From Ulva prolifera (lineage: Eukaryota; Chlorophyta; Ulvophyceae; Ulvales; Ulvaceae): a stretch of DNA of 64,000 nt. The notes under the pieces were generated by a model. That model did no database searches and had not been told where the DNA came from. It saw nothing but the letters and a program-made list of their open reading frames with translations. Location of the stretch: the NCBI GenBank assembly GCA_023078555.1, contig CM041201.1, positions 1,929,713 to 1,993,712 of the forward strand. Reading direction: 5' to 3'. A program made the translations under genes and the position numbers. Positions 25,123-35,900 of the stretch are shown piece by piece; within the stretch, counting starts at the first letter, position 1, and every line of letters starts with the position of its first letter.

Positions 25123-26877
25123 CGCACGAGGCGGACGACGTCCACGAAGCGGCTGTCGAGGCCCCCGAGGCGCTTCACAAAGTCGCTCTTGACGACGGAG
25201 AGGTCGTTGCAGACCGTGAGGTCGCACTTCACGCCGGTCGCGGCCTCCGTGAACTTCACGACGGGAACCCGCGCCTGCACGATCTCGAGCACCGGGCCGG
25301 CGGTGCCACCCTGTGCGCGGAGGGTGTCGGCCGCGGCCTTCAGCACCCGCTTCTGAACCGCCAGCGTCGCGTCGCGCTGCATGCGCGAGGGGCCTGCTCA
25401 ACGTTCGACACCGGGAGTACACCACGCGAGCCAGGGTTTCGCGTGCTGGTGTGAGCACGCAAAGCAGCGCGCAAGAAGCTGAAGCAGATCCGCGTTTCGG
25501 GTGTTTGTTGACATGTGGCCCCCACCGGAGGGCGGCGTTGCAGGTCACCGCCGCTGATTGCGGATACTTATCTGAGCGCTGATAGAGCGGGGGCAGAGCA
25601 GGATATGTGCACATCTTGTAGAGAGTGGTGGAGGGGTTCCAGCTCGTAGGGCCGACAGGGCGAGGTGGTGTGGGTGGCGTGGGCCTACATGTGTGTCGGA
25701 GCTGTGTGCATGAGAACTTGGCCCACACCAGATGTTACTGTGGCATGAACAGGACCATGTGAGTCAGGTGGTACTGTGGCATGAACAGGACCATGCGAGT
25801 CAGGTGGTACTGTGGCATGAACAGGACCATGCGAGTCAGGTGTTACTGTGGCATGAACAGGACCATGCGAGTCAGGTGGTACTGTGGCATGAACAGGACT
25901 ATGCGAGTCAGGTGCATGTCTGCATCTACTGCCACTCTGTTGTTTGCAGCGGTCATGGAGCTTTGCACCAGGCCAGGAACGATCGAGGAACTCTAGCACA
26001 GAGGATTCTCACCAGCGGTGCCACTCAGACACAGGATCAAGCGGGCGAGCTGCAACTGCATGGGGTACAGCTTGCCACACAGGGCAGCTTGAGCTGAGTA
26101 CCCTCTGAGCTATAAGCATACAGCTGCTCAGGCCAGCGGTAAATTCAGGGCCGTGTAGCAACTCCATGTTTGCTGGGTACATGCCATGAGTGCTGATCTA
26201 TGCCATGTGTGCTGGTCTACGGACAGCATTGTCGCTGCTGGCTCTCTTGCCTTTGACCATACGCGCACGCTGACTTTATATACCTATGGTCAACATAATT
26301 AACACGCTCTCGCACATGCTTCCCGTGCATGTGTACAGAGGCCATCAACGGAATGACGGTACGCACACAGAGACACAGATGTGGGTGGGAGTTTGAGCCA
26401 TGGCCCCTTGGCATGATCTTGCGGAGCAGCTCAATGTGTCTTGTAAGATTGAAGCTATGCTGCAAGTCGTGGTGACCACAGGAAGACCACACTGCAAACA
26501 GTGCCCAGGCTAGAGTGTTGGGATGCGGCGTACCAAATGTATCTGCCGCGGTGGTTTGCCTGTGGCGTACTTGTGCTTGTTCCTTGGAATAATCGTTAGC
26601 ATTCCAGTCAGAGAGAGGTCCATGTCGCTGTCAGGAACGTCGGTGTTCGTGCAGCAGGAGCCAAACACCTGAATACAGGATGTGCAGTGTTCCCTTGTCC
26701 AGGAACAATGTGGCCCTGCAGGACAGCCCTGTTGCAGGGACATACCTCCAGACTGCACTCCGCGGAGATAGACATTCCTTGTAGTGTGCATACGAGCTCT
26801 GTCTCGTCGAGCACCAGAGACAGGTTGAGCATGGCCGTGTCCCTTGCAGCCTGTTGCTTCTTGGTCGGCGTCAATTC
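23939..26877 (-). CDS. Non-canonical poly(A) polymerase / terminal uridylyltransferase (Cid1-like)
   Basis: Four minus-strand exons join in phase 0: 26877-26746, 26668-26534, 25376-25128 and 24847-23939. They encode a nucleotidyltransferase that would add untemplated A or U to RNA 3' ends. The first gives ELTPTKKQQAARD. The second carries the core motif VFGSC..TDVPDSDMDLSL, with the GS pair and two metal-binding aspartates. The third has VPVVKFTEAATGVKCDLTVC, whose CDL Asp is the likely third carboxylate, and ends FVDVVRL. The fourth continues VKAWARHQGINDATNATFNS, then the PAP-associated pattern PDPFDSEDNTARSL, and ends in a long RG/GR-rich tail typical of RNA-binding C termini. The 5' exon(s) with the start codon are not placed. 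The 3' end is uncertain: a GTGCAG site follows codon 303 of the last exon, but the frame stays open to 23201. Intron 2-3 holds a 36-bp minisatellite, and the third exon's 5' splice site abuts a C34 run. Confidence 0.85.
25089..25122. repeat. Pure G tract, 34 bases (C on the coding strand)
   Basis: Begins five bases inside the poly(A)-polymerase intron, right behind its GTGCG 5' splice site. Replication slippage here could change intron length but not coding sequence. Confidence 0.95.
25734..25918. repeat. 36-bp minisatellite, five units
   Basis: Unit core TGTGGCATGAACAGGACCAT at 25739, 25775, 25811, 25847 and 25883, with few differences between units. Because 36 is a multiple of three, it keeps frames open on both strands (12-residue repeats such as DSHGPVHATVPP). 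It lies in an inferred intron. Confidence 0.95.
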
Positions 26878-26899
26878 CTGACAATCGCGCAACTGAAAG

Positions 26900-27860
26900 T
26901 GACTGTCATGGCGCTAAAATTGGAATGTACACGTACAGTCGACCCACTGTGCGCCATTGAGCATGGTGGACAGTTGCAATACTGCCGCAGGGTCAGCGGC
27001 ATTGCGATCACACCTTCACCAGTGCGTCGAATGCGCTGGTAACAGCAGCTTTGTCCCATCTTCGATTCTTGGCGTGCTCGTCGCAGATGAAGTCTGCCAC
27101 CTGTGAAATCTGTGTCGCAGCATCCTCAAGCGAGGACGAGTACATGATACACGCTAGACACAGTCGTATTCGCCACTGTCAGCGCCCACTACTGAGCAAC
27201 AAACACAGGATGACTTGCAGGTAACAAATCTGTAGCGATGTTTGCAACGGCTTTGTCGTGCGACCAAACTTTGCTCAAAGCTGCCTACTGGCTGCATATG
27301 ACCTCCACAGCTGCGCCCTCGATCGAGCTGTGCAGACGACAGTAGTAGCAATCAGTGCCGCAGGTCCTTCCAGGACACACATATTGTCACTCAATACTGC
27401 GTGTGCCCGGCCTCCTACCCGAAACGCCCAGGCATGGCGCGCTTCAATGCAGTTCTGCAGTGCTTGTCGGTGTTTCAGACATGCATGCGCTTCTACACAA
27501 GCTCGGGGCGCAGCTGAGGACCGCTGAGCAGAATCACCACTGACCACCGCCCAGACCTGACTGATGTTCAATGAGTGACGGACGCCTTTGGACCATTGTC
27601 GTGGTGAGCGCTGCGTGCCCGCCTCTGTCCATACCGTCGTGTGCCCGCCTCCAGCGCATTTTCCCTTGATCTAGTGAGCGGCACTGCACCCGTGTCCTTC
27701 GCCAACATCTGCTTGTCCATAACATTCTTTGCCTCTCTCGAACATCGGTGTAGCTGCTGCTCCACCTGGATGCACTGGCGTGGTCCTGCACGCCTTCAAT
27801 CAATCAGGATGCACTCCAGCGCTTCTCGCACATCAAACCCATCAAGCACATTCCAGATCA
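26900..27860. promoter_or_regulatory. Head-to-head region between poly(A) polymerase and QTRT2
   Basis: The two genes are transcribed away from each other and their 5' ends must lie within or beside this stretch, so their promoters are probably shared or very close. A minus-strand open stretch at 27757-27568 (VEQQLHRCSREAKNV...) follows a CCAG splice acceptor. It joins in phase to minus-strand sequence above it ending NVLDGFD before GTGCGAG, and may be 5' exons of the polymerase. That upstream piece is antisense to the QTRT2 exon at 27870-27948, so at least one reading could be false. I saw no TATA box or other defined promoter element. Confidence 0.35.
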
Positions 27861-27869
27861 TATCTACAG

Positions 27870-30800
27870 ATGGGGATGCAAGGGCAGGAGTGCTGGCTTC
27901 AGCTGCTGGGGTAGAGCTCGCCACACCAGCGTTGCTGCTGAACACCCGGTATGGGCACTGCCCTCGGTCAGACAACAGCTCCATCGACACCTGGAGCGCT
28001 TCCTTCGGGCAGCTCGCAGTTGCCATCAGCTCCTTGCAGATGTGCGCCCGTACCTCTCGACCTCTGCTGTTGGCCAGCCCGCTGGCCTGCCTGACATACT
28101 GCCCAGTGCCAGAAAGCAGGTGCCCATTGCAGACAGACAGGCGGGCATCCTCACGAACGCCCTGACCGCGTGCAGACACTGCGGCAAGACTCCTGTGAAG
28201 ACTGTCGCGAACATCGGAGGCGCCAGCAAGTTTTTCAACCTCTCGGATGCCGTGACTGTTGCAAAGCTACGGTGCGGGATCTGCCCCACATGAGGCTGTT
28301 CTTTCAGGCAACACCCGCCCACGTCACAATCGCCTGATGAGAGCCCTGCAGGGCAACAACTCGGACATCCCTCCTATCCACGTCAATACTCCGCACTGGA
28401 TTTTCTGTTCTGGTGAGCCACGCTGGCCTACCATGCGAATCATTGGGGAGAGCCAGCAGAAACAACTCCATGCCGGGGTAGCATCCTGTCTTGACTCCTT
28501 GTGGTCCACCCCCGCAATGCATGGGCATTCACGCATGCATGACGGCACGCATGCCCACCTCCGCGCCACGCCATGCTGCTGCCGTGTCAAGCCCGCACCA
28601 GGCAGCCGCCCCACCACCGCCTGCCCCACATGCATCTCTCATGGCAGGCCCCGGCTCTCTGATGCCGATCGACACCGGCGGCGTGCCGAATCAGCAGCCG
28701 GCCCCCGTCACAGTCGACAACATCCCGCCTGGATGACGACCAGCCCTTCGCCCTGATCTGGTCTCTGGTCTCCTGATACTTATTCACAGATCGGGGCAAA
28801 GAATTGAAAAGCGATCCGTCATTTCTCCTGCCGGACAACGAACGTAGAAGGCTGTCACCTGGTGAGGGCTGACGGTGACCCGCACAGGCAGCGACCCGGC
28901 AGCGGGGTGCAGGGACTGCCAGGCGTTCGAGTTTGACCACGCGCCGGCGCGGAATGTCGGGGTGCACTTCTCGGCGGTCACGGGCGCGCAGGTGATCACC
29001 CCCGCGGCGGCGGCCGCCGCCGCCGCCGCGCTGCGCGCGGACTACACCTTCACCCTCGCCGACGAGACCACCGCGCACCTCTCAAAGCGCCGCGCCGAGA
29101 ACTCCGCGAAGCGCACCGCGAGGTGGACCGGCGAGTTCCTCGACGCGCTGCGCGGTGGCGGCGGCGGAGCCGCCGCCGCGGCGGCCGTGGCGGCCGAGCC
29201 GGCAGACGGGGCCCCGTCCGCGAAGCGGCCGCGGTGCGACGCGGGCGCTGACGCAGACGCAGCAGCAGCGCCGCGTGGCGGAGACGCTGCGGCGGAACGG
29301 GACGGGGTCGGGGCGGGTGGGGCCGGGGAGCTCGCGGTGGCTGCGGTGGTGGGGTCGATTCCGGGGCATGCGATCCCGCACCGGGGCCGGGCGGTGGCTG
29401 CGGAGGTGGTGAAGCACGACGCGGACTTCTGCGGTGCGCCCTGCCGTGCTGTGCTGCGCTTGCGATCACACGTGGCCAGCATACGCAGACCTGAAGTGGC
29501 CAGCGTGCAGCACAGTCTCATCAGACGCCAAGCAGGAGGCTCTTTAAGTAGCAGATATGATGCATCGGTACATGCCTGGCCGTCCCTGGCCGGGATGCTC
29601 TACGTCAATCCAGAGCATCGCAGCAAATGCACATGCAGCGCCTGTGCAGCGCGCGTCGAAGCATGCTGCGGATTGAACACGCTGACCAGGACAGAGCAGC
29701 GCGGGCAAGCATGCATGCTGTGGCCCTCTGGGGGTGCCCGAGATGTGCAGGTGGTTCAGCCCAGCGGCATGAGGTCCCGTTCATGCGGAGTCATCAATGG
29801 CCTCTTACGGATACTGCTCAGTCGATGTAGATTCAGCTTACCTGAGGTGGTGCTGATAGGGCATGCACCACCTCCTGTGTGGGCACTGCCTCCTCTCCCC
29901 CTGCCTGCGCATCACGCCTCAGGAGCCCTGAAGCCACAAAGATCTGCCTACGCCCACGCCTTACATGAGCACCCCCACCCTGGAACGCAATGCTCAGGCC
30001 ATGCCCCTTTCAGTCGCTTCAGACGTATGCCAACAGATTGCTGCTATGCAGGCTACTACATCGCCGGCCAGGGCCTCGGGGAGTCGGCGCAGGAGTGGCG
30101 GGACATCGTGGCGACGGCGAAGCTGGACCTGCCGCCGGCGCGGCCGCTATTTGTATGCGGCGCGCCGACGCCCGCGGCCGTGCTGGAGCAGCTGCGGCTC
30201 GGCTTCGACGTCATCGAGTCGAGGTGCGGTCGTGCCCAGCGGCGCTGACTGGGCCGGGGCCGCGCAGCGCGCGGGACGGTGTGTTTGCCGCGGGCAGGCA
30301 CGGGGACATGCATGCAGTCTCAACCTGATTGCAATGTAGACCCAGACCAAAGCAGGTTACTTCACTTCCCTGCCCATCAATCTCTACGTGATCATGGTCA
30401 GAATCAAGGTGTACCCTTTTGGCTGTGACGCCTGGTTTTAATTCATCTATCTACGCGAGCAATTATCTACTTCTATTTATGAATCTGGACTTCTTTTACG
30501 CACTATGCCACCACGTGTGGACTGGCATGCAGATGCGCGATGGACGCAACAGATGCGGGACTCGCTCTGTCCTTCACCTGGCCGGGCTCGCCACTCAAGG
30601 CCACAGACACGGCCGCTGCCCCGTCCCCGCCGCCGCCGGGCTGCGTGGACGTGAATGACAAGGCCCACAAACTGGACAGTGGGGCGCTGGTGCGGGGGTG
30701 CACATGCATGGCGTGCACGAGACACACACGGTGCGGCCGCCACGCTGTGCCTGCTGCGCATGCTGTGGGCGCCCTGCGGCGGTCATCCTGGGGCGTGCGG

Positions 30801-31319
30801 GACGCAGCTGCGTGGCCGGGCGCGGTCGCCTGACAATCTCAGCCAGAATAGTCCGATTGCTCTGTGTGACCGGGCCCGGCGGCCCAATTTTGTCCTTCAG
30901 ACCTCCCAGGCAGGTGCGACCGCTTGCAGCGCTCTCGGGAGGTAGCAGCAGATCCTGCATGCGCCATCGGCATGTGGTCCTATGGTCTCAGAGTCATCAG
31001 TGTCCTGCACAGGAAATGGCTACGTGAATCGTAATGTACTTGACTGCATTGCCTGACCCTTGGCGGAGTGAGAGTCCACGCCCACGACAGTGGGTTGCCG
31101 GAGTGCAGGGCGTATGTGCACCATCTGCTGGACGCGAAGGAGATGCTGGCCTGGGCGTTGCTGGAGGCCCACAATGTGCACCACATGCAGTCGTTCATGG
31201 CCGCGGCGCGGGCCGCCATCGCGCGGGGGGGGCTCGCCGACTTTGCGGATGGCGTGGAGGCCGCACAGCCGCTGGCGGCCGCGCCGTGCCCGGGCAAGGC
31301 ACCCGCCGGCGATGCGTAG
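27870..31319 (+). CDS. QTRT2: Queuine tRNA-ribosyltransferase accessory subunit 2
   Basis: QTRT2 pairs with catalytic QTRT1 to exchange queuine for guanine at the wobble base of GUN-anticodon tRNAs. Four plus-strand exons chain in exact phase: 28913-29433, 30052-30223, 30533-30730 and 31109-31319 (stop TAG). They give a TGT-type barrel: VHFSAVTGAQVITP, ADETTAHLSKRRAENSAKRT, GYYIAGQGLGESAQEW, VLEQLRLGFDVIES, then the zinc site GCTCMACTRHTRAYVHHLL and EMLAWALLEAHN. Where QTRT1 has its catalytic Asp-Cys after the GxDLF segment, this protein has Glu-Ser, as expected for the non-catalytic subunit. The 27870-27948 exon (ARAGVL..LATPALLLNTR) matches the family N terminus. The 28308-28412 exon (LMRALQ..PPIHVNTPHW) is plausible, but I could not join it in phase, so the 5' half is incomplete. 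The start codon is unplaced. Confidence 0.88.
29785..29855 (+). repeat. R4 dispersed repeat in QTRT2 intron
   Basis: A diverged R4 copy: GAGGTCCCGTT, GCGGAGTCATCAATGGCC, ACGGATACTG. Compare the copies at 23128-23186, 30990-31062, 41945-42015 and 42180-42245. Confidence 0.4.
30990..31062 (+). repeat. R4 dispersed repeat in the last QTRT2 intron
   Basis: Copy of the R4 pattern: GTGGTCC..GTCTCAGAGTCATC, AGTGTCC, ATGGCTACGTGAATC, GTACTTGACTGCATTGCCTGA. The same intron position in block C also carries it (42180-42245). Confidence 0.6.
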
Positions 31320-32810
31320 CCGTGTGGGGAGAGAGAGAGATACAGACTCTGTACCTCTGTATCACAGAAAGAGACCTTGTGGGTGAGCGTGGCGGTGGCG
31401 AGAGAGGTGCCGCTGGAACACGCGCTGATGAGTGAGGGTGGCTGCTGGTGCAGTGGCGAGTGAGTGCAGGATGTAGGGGACGATGGTCGGTCGAGGGCAT
31501 CACCAGCCGACAGCTTGGCCGGGGCATCAGAAGCTTCTTCTCCCGTCTTGAGGCGAGAGAGGTGCCTCCCAATCCTCATGCACACCAGCTGTTGCTGCGG
31601 CGTCTGTGCAGGGTTGGGCCATCGACCCCCTTCACATAGCACAATTTCGAATAATCAGCTCTAATTTCTGGGTGGTAGCCCTGGAAATGCTTCTGCGTCG
31701 TCACTCTTGAAGGGTGTGCCGCATTTGTCACAACGCAGGCCTGGTCTTCTCACTCGCAGCACAAATCTCGGCGCGTTGCCATTGCTGCTTTAGCTCGCAC
31801 TGTAAAGCCTGTGTACAGAAGCGGGCTTGTAGAGGCTGCCCTGTCCAGCCTCCACCTCATGCGTCAAATTGCGTGTCGAGGTAGCCGGCGTTGCTGTGCT
31901 GTGTGCCGAAGGTAATGGGCTAGCTCTGTGATCACTGCAAAAACTAAATAAGACATTGTTTTGAAGTCATAAAGATGTGTACTGTCGTTCGGTGGACAGC
32001 TTGCGAATACACAATGCATGTGAGACTTCGCAAGCACTGCTGTGGGCTGTTCTGGTCACACTGTTACGAGACCCAAACAGGAACGGGCGTGGCCGCAGTA
32101 AAGCCCACAGTACATGCAGTACTTGTCAAGGACACCAAGCACTTCTTCCATAGGAACTGAAATCAACCTCATGAGCACATTGCTTGAAAGCGTTTGGGTC
32201 GCTAACAACCACAGCCCGCGCGCCACATTGTAAAAAAAAAAAAAAACACCACATTGTTTCACTCTGCTACGGTTCATGACCATCTTTTCACACTGCCAAG
32301 GTCCTCTCTGGCAACCAAAGCACTGTAGCGTGATCTTAAAGGAGATCTACAGGTGTTAAGGCAGATTACAAAAGGTCGGGCCATTGTGGCAGAGCACCAG
32401 CACAAACAGCAACACATTGCCATCAAAGCCATCAACGGAAGGCGAGTCATTCGGTCTCACTGTGCAAAGCACAGAGCAGCTTCAGCATACAGGCACTCTG
32501 CAGCTGCATCATACATGCACACAACACACGCACCCGCTACTTCTCAAACTTTCTGGCAGGACTAGGGCCTATCCAGGCTAGTGCATCCCGATTGGGCTTT
32601 GGCAAAGATGGTTAGATTTGGGCACATCCCATGGCCGGCGCAGCCGGCACCGGATATTCTGATGCGGATCCACCGCACCCCTGCCCAGACCTCTGGGAAC
32701 GTAGTCCAATCCCGCAGAATTGTATGCAAAGGTTTGACGACTCCCGGTGAAAATGCAAATTACATCGGGATGTCCTATGGGAATCAGGTGGCCGATTGAA
32801 ACCTACACCT
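31320..32810. other. QTRT2 3' flank and downstream sequence of block A
   Basis: No exon supported. It starts with a GAGAGAGAGA run after the QTRT2 stop, shared with the flanks at 42508 and 47200. The segment CGTTTGGGTCGCTAACAACC (32190) recurs in block B at 36590. Confidence 0.6.
32223..32257. other. Poly(A) patch between 9-bp direct repeats
   Basis: A run of 15 A (32232-32246) is flanked on both sides by CCACATTGT (32223-32231 and 32249-32257). The equivalent site in block B near 36620 has a single CCACATT and no poly(A). This looks like a tiny insertion with a target duplication, for example a 5'-truncated retrocopy reduced to its tail, though strand slippage cannot be excluded. Confidence 0.45.
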
Positions 32811-32817
32811 GTACATG

Positions 32818-33288
32818 TCAGCTGAAGTGCCTTGTAGGTTCGACTTGCCCAGTCGAACACACGAACAACAATGCGCCGAAACACATACTGGGCCCACCAA
32901 TACCCCAAGCGACACTGCATACTGCATCATCGAACTTTTGGCACGTCGTCATAATGCTTGACGCCATAAACAGAAGTGCTCCTATAGTGGTGAACGTTGA
33001 AGGCAGCATTGTCTTCGCAAACACCAAAGGCTTTGACCGATCCCACGTGAAGTCCCTCTCGACTTCAATGTTCTTGTATCGACTGAGTACAAAACCCAGA
33101 CCGGCAATGGAAAAACCAAAGGCGTCAATGTTGATCATGAGACACGCGCTCCACATGCCGCCGTACCAACGTCGCTCGCTAGCGTCAAGGTGGCTCACGT
33201 CGCTGGTGAGAGCTGTCATGCAAGCTGAAACGATAAGAGCACTGACCAGCGCAAACGTCTGCCACAGGCTCTTCAGGTGCTCATGCAT
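32818..33288 (-). CDS. Four-helix membrane protein, family copy A
   Basis: Function unknown and I do not recognise the family. The 156-residue frame starts MHEHLKSLWQTFALVSALIV and has four hydrophobic stretches (about residues 10-27, 40-69, 95-112 and 120-143), so it is probably a small integral membrane protein with both ends on the same side. Conserved blocks shared with copies B, C and D are HEHLKSLWQTF, the Asn-Ile-Asp of ACLMINIDA, GLGFVLSRY, the acidic loop EVERDFTWDR, and AKTMLPS. It has no intron. Upstream, copies B and D read in frame through GEESRRD into MHEHL. Copy A has lost one base in that segment, so its ancestral start (M at 33473) is out of frame and only the inner Met can be used. 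It may therefore be shortened or on the way to a pseudogene. Confidence 0.6.
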   Translation of the reverse strand: MHEHLKSLWQTFALVSALIVSACMTALTSDVSHLDASERRWYGGMWSACLMINIDAFGFSIAGLGFVLSRYKNIEVERDFTWDRSKPLVFAKTMLPSTFTTIGALLFMASSIMTTCQKFDDAVCSVAWGIGGPSMCFGALLFVCSTGQVEPTRHFS

Positions 33289-33719
33289 GTCCCTGCGGCT
33301 TCTTCGCCCCGTTCGTCCCCACCATGTTGTTGTGCAACATGTCCTTCACCCTGTTGAACCCCACCCGGTACTGCTTCACCCTGTGGTCGGTCTTCAACCG
33401 GTGGATCCTCACCATGTTGTCGTCCTGCACCCTGTTGAACCCTACCCTGTACTTCCAGACCCTGTACGACCATGCTGCCTTCGCTCTGCACAAAGAGGGG
33501 GCATGTTCGCGGATGACATGCGGCATTAACATCTCGAGACATGTCGTCCCAGTCGTCCGGACTTGCAATTGTCAATACATGTCCCGAAATCATGTGGCTG
33601 AAGATCTACTTCACTGTACAATGTGTATTGTTCTGCCCCGTCGCGCTCCCATGGCGGGCCACATGCCAACGCATGGCTGACAGCATCATCGCGGCATGAC
33701 AATTGACTTAATTAAGTGC

Positions 33720-34460
33720 AAGGCCGGCCATCTCGGCGAATGGCACAGCGATTGCCGGCACCGCCACGCAGCGGACGGGGCCACGCGCGCGGGCAAGTAG
33801 TGACCACCGCCAACACCGAACCAGGCAGGCAGCCAGGGCAGGGGCGAGCCGCCGCTCGGGTCGGGTGGCCCGTGTGCGGCGTGAGGTCATCGGTCGGGAC
33901 CGACATGTCGCTGCAGCCCCGTCGGAACTGCCTTGCTGCCCGAATGGCATGCCATTAGCGGGGCAGCGGCATGCACCTGCCAAGCCACCGCACGGCATAC
34001 AGAATGTGTATGTGTTCACAGTACACATGTTCACGGGCCTGTGTGCAGTTTGTACATGCACATGCATGCATGTGTATTCATACAGTCACCACAGACTCAT
34101 GTGCATCGCTATAGCTGGTGCCATCACCATTGCTGGGTGTTGAGTGATGTGCATGGGATCACACCCACAGGCGGTATCCCGGACGGCGTCACACGGTGCT
34201 GCAAGCGTGCAGTACGTACTAGCTCACGCAATTGCGGTCCACCTTCGCGAAGCTTCGTGACCGAAACTCTGCGCGTCGGCGCTGGCTGACCTCGTGTGTT
34301 CTGCCCGGCTCAAGCGAAACTGCGCACAAACCGTCATCATGGACATCTGATTCAGTGCTGAAGCACCTGTGCAAACTAATCTTGATCCGTGCTATCCGCG
34401 CGGATAGCACGCGCACCACGCGACGGGACTCCCGTCGTCACGGGAGTCTGGCCGCTATCT
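33720..34460. other. Conserved non-genic segment of block A
   Basis: Similar to 43980-44700 in block C, to 38040-38660 in block B and, in part, to 48590-48840 in block D. Open frames differ between copies and carry stops and frameshifts, so I see no conserved protein. Confidence 0.6.
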
Positions 34461-34474
34461 CAGAGGTTCGAGAT

Positions 34475-35021
34475 CAGAGAATATGTACAAAATATTTTTG
34501 TTTGTCCCGGGCTGTCAGAGCCTCTCTCAATTTCACATCTGAGTACCCGCTCTGACTTTTCAATTTGCCCGGGGTGTCAGGTGCACTTTTTTTTGGTGCG
34601 CGGAGTGAGGGGCTCCTCGTCGCTTACCATACACGGACGAAAGGCTTTCACATGCAACAACACTCGGAAAAAGCAAAATGCATATGCTTAAACCTTACTT
34701 GACTCTACGCGCGGTGTATCACACTCCTTTTGCAAGCAGTCCAGTCAACCGGTCCACTCCAGCCTCCATCTCAGCCCTACTGGCACATGTCACATCATCC
34801 AGGTTTCTTAAGTGCAAGCCCAAAAAAAAATTCGCACTCCGGGAAGCTTTCTGGGATGGCGCGGAGTACTCCGGTAGAGCTCCTCGCAAACGCGCGGCTC
34901 ACGCCGCGCATTTCCTCGTCGGCCCACCGGAGTACCCCGGCGCCGTCCGGAAAAACTGCCCGGAAATTAAGCAAAAAAAAAATTTTTTTGCCCCGGCTTT
35001 CCGGCGGACTGTAGACCACTG
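34475..35021. mobile_element. hAT-like MITE, 547 bp, block A insertion
   Basis: One end reads CAGAGAATATGTACAAAATA and the other, on the minus strand, CAGTGGTCTACAGTCCGCCG, so both ends start CAG and share a TACA motif. It is flanked by TTCGAGAT (34467-34474) and CTCGAGAT (35022-35029), 8-bp duplications with one mismatch. Blocks B and C lack it at this site. A relative in the opposite orientation lies at 45053-45726. No coding capacity. The CAGTGG ends with 8-bp duplications fit the hAT superfamily. Confidence 0.8.
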
Positions 35022-35029
35022 CTCGAGAT

Positions 35030-35900
35030 AGCGTCGGTCGACGTGATGCCAGATGCCCGATCACTCACTTCAACATCGATTTGAAGCAACCTGCCTTCAA
35101 GCTCTTCAGACTGACGTCGGCCGACTTGGTGATACTCAGGTGTGGTATTCAGACAAGGAGTGTTGGAGGTCGAGAGCAGTTCGGCCGGTGTGCGCACGCT
35201 CACACTGTGAGCCTCACAGTGCAGCTGACAGACGCGTACGGTAACGGTACTCGCGAGATCAAAATCAGTACTGGTACAGCACATACATGAGTCCCACTGA
35301 ATGGCGCGTAGGACTATGGGCAGGTGCAGGTTCTTATACTCTATGCCAGTGGCCACGGCATGCCGTATGCAGTCTGTCAGTACAGTTCAACGCTTTTCAT
35401 GACAACGAAATCTCCCTCGTGGCTACAGGCGGTCATGATGCTCGTCTCCGGTCATGCATGATGCAGAAGCAAGCACGGTCCAGTCAACATCTCAGCGTCC
35501 AACATGGGGGTTGCGTACTCCCGCTGGAGATGTAGAGCATGATCAAAATCGGCCGCGAGACGATCGAATTTTCAAGCGCACGCCAACCGTTGAGTCAGGC
35601 TGCGAATGAAGATGATGGTGGCACTATGGTGCTGCAGTGCGCAATGTGATTCACGCAACCACGCGCTGATTACGACGCGTCGTATGAGGCATTCCTCGCG
35701 GTCGGATGCGTGCGAAGTTCGACCACGAATAATAATTATGGTCTTCGCAGACCGGCCATGCGGTAGCGCAGGATGCCAGAACGACAATGACAGCTACAAG
35801 AAGGGTTTTTGTACGGAACGCGGGCTTGGCACATCAGGATACGAATTTGAAGATCTTCAAAGGGTATCCAACGGCAAGCAACGTGCGGTCTGCCATGGCC
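35030..35900 (+). pseudogene. Decayed coding fragments of an unknown secreted-type protein (block A)
   Basis: Short translated pieces are conserved among blocks but interrupted. FKLFRLTSADLVIL and LTVQLTDAYGNGTRE (35090-35260) match block B (LTVQMTDAYGDG at 38790) and block C (LTVQMTDAYGNGTRE at 44850). VQFNAFHDNEISLVAT (35380-35430) matches VQFNAFHDNKITFVAT in block B. The DAYGDG pattern is common in extracellular beta-sandwich domains, so this may once have been a secreted protein. No copy keeps a full frame. Confidence 0.4.
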
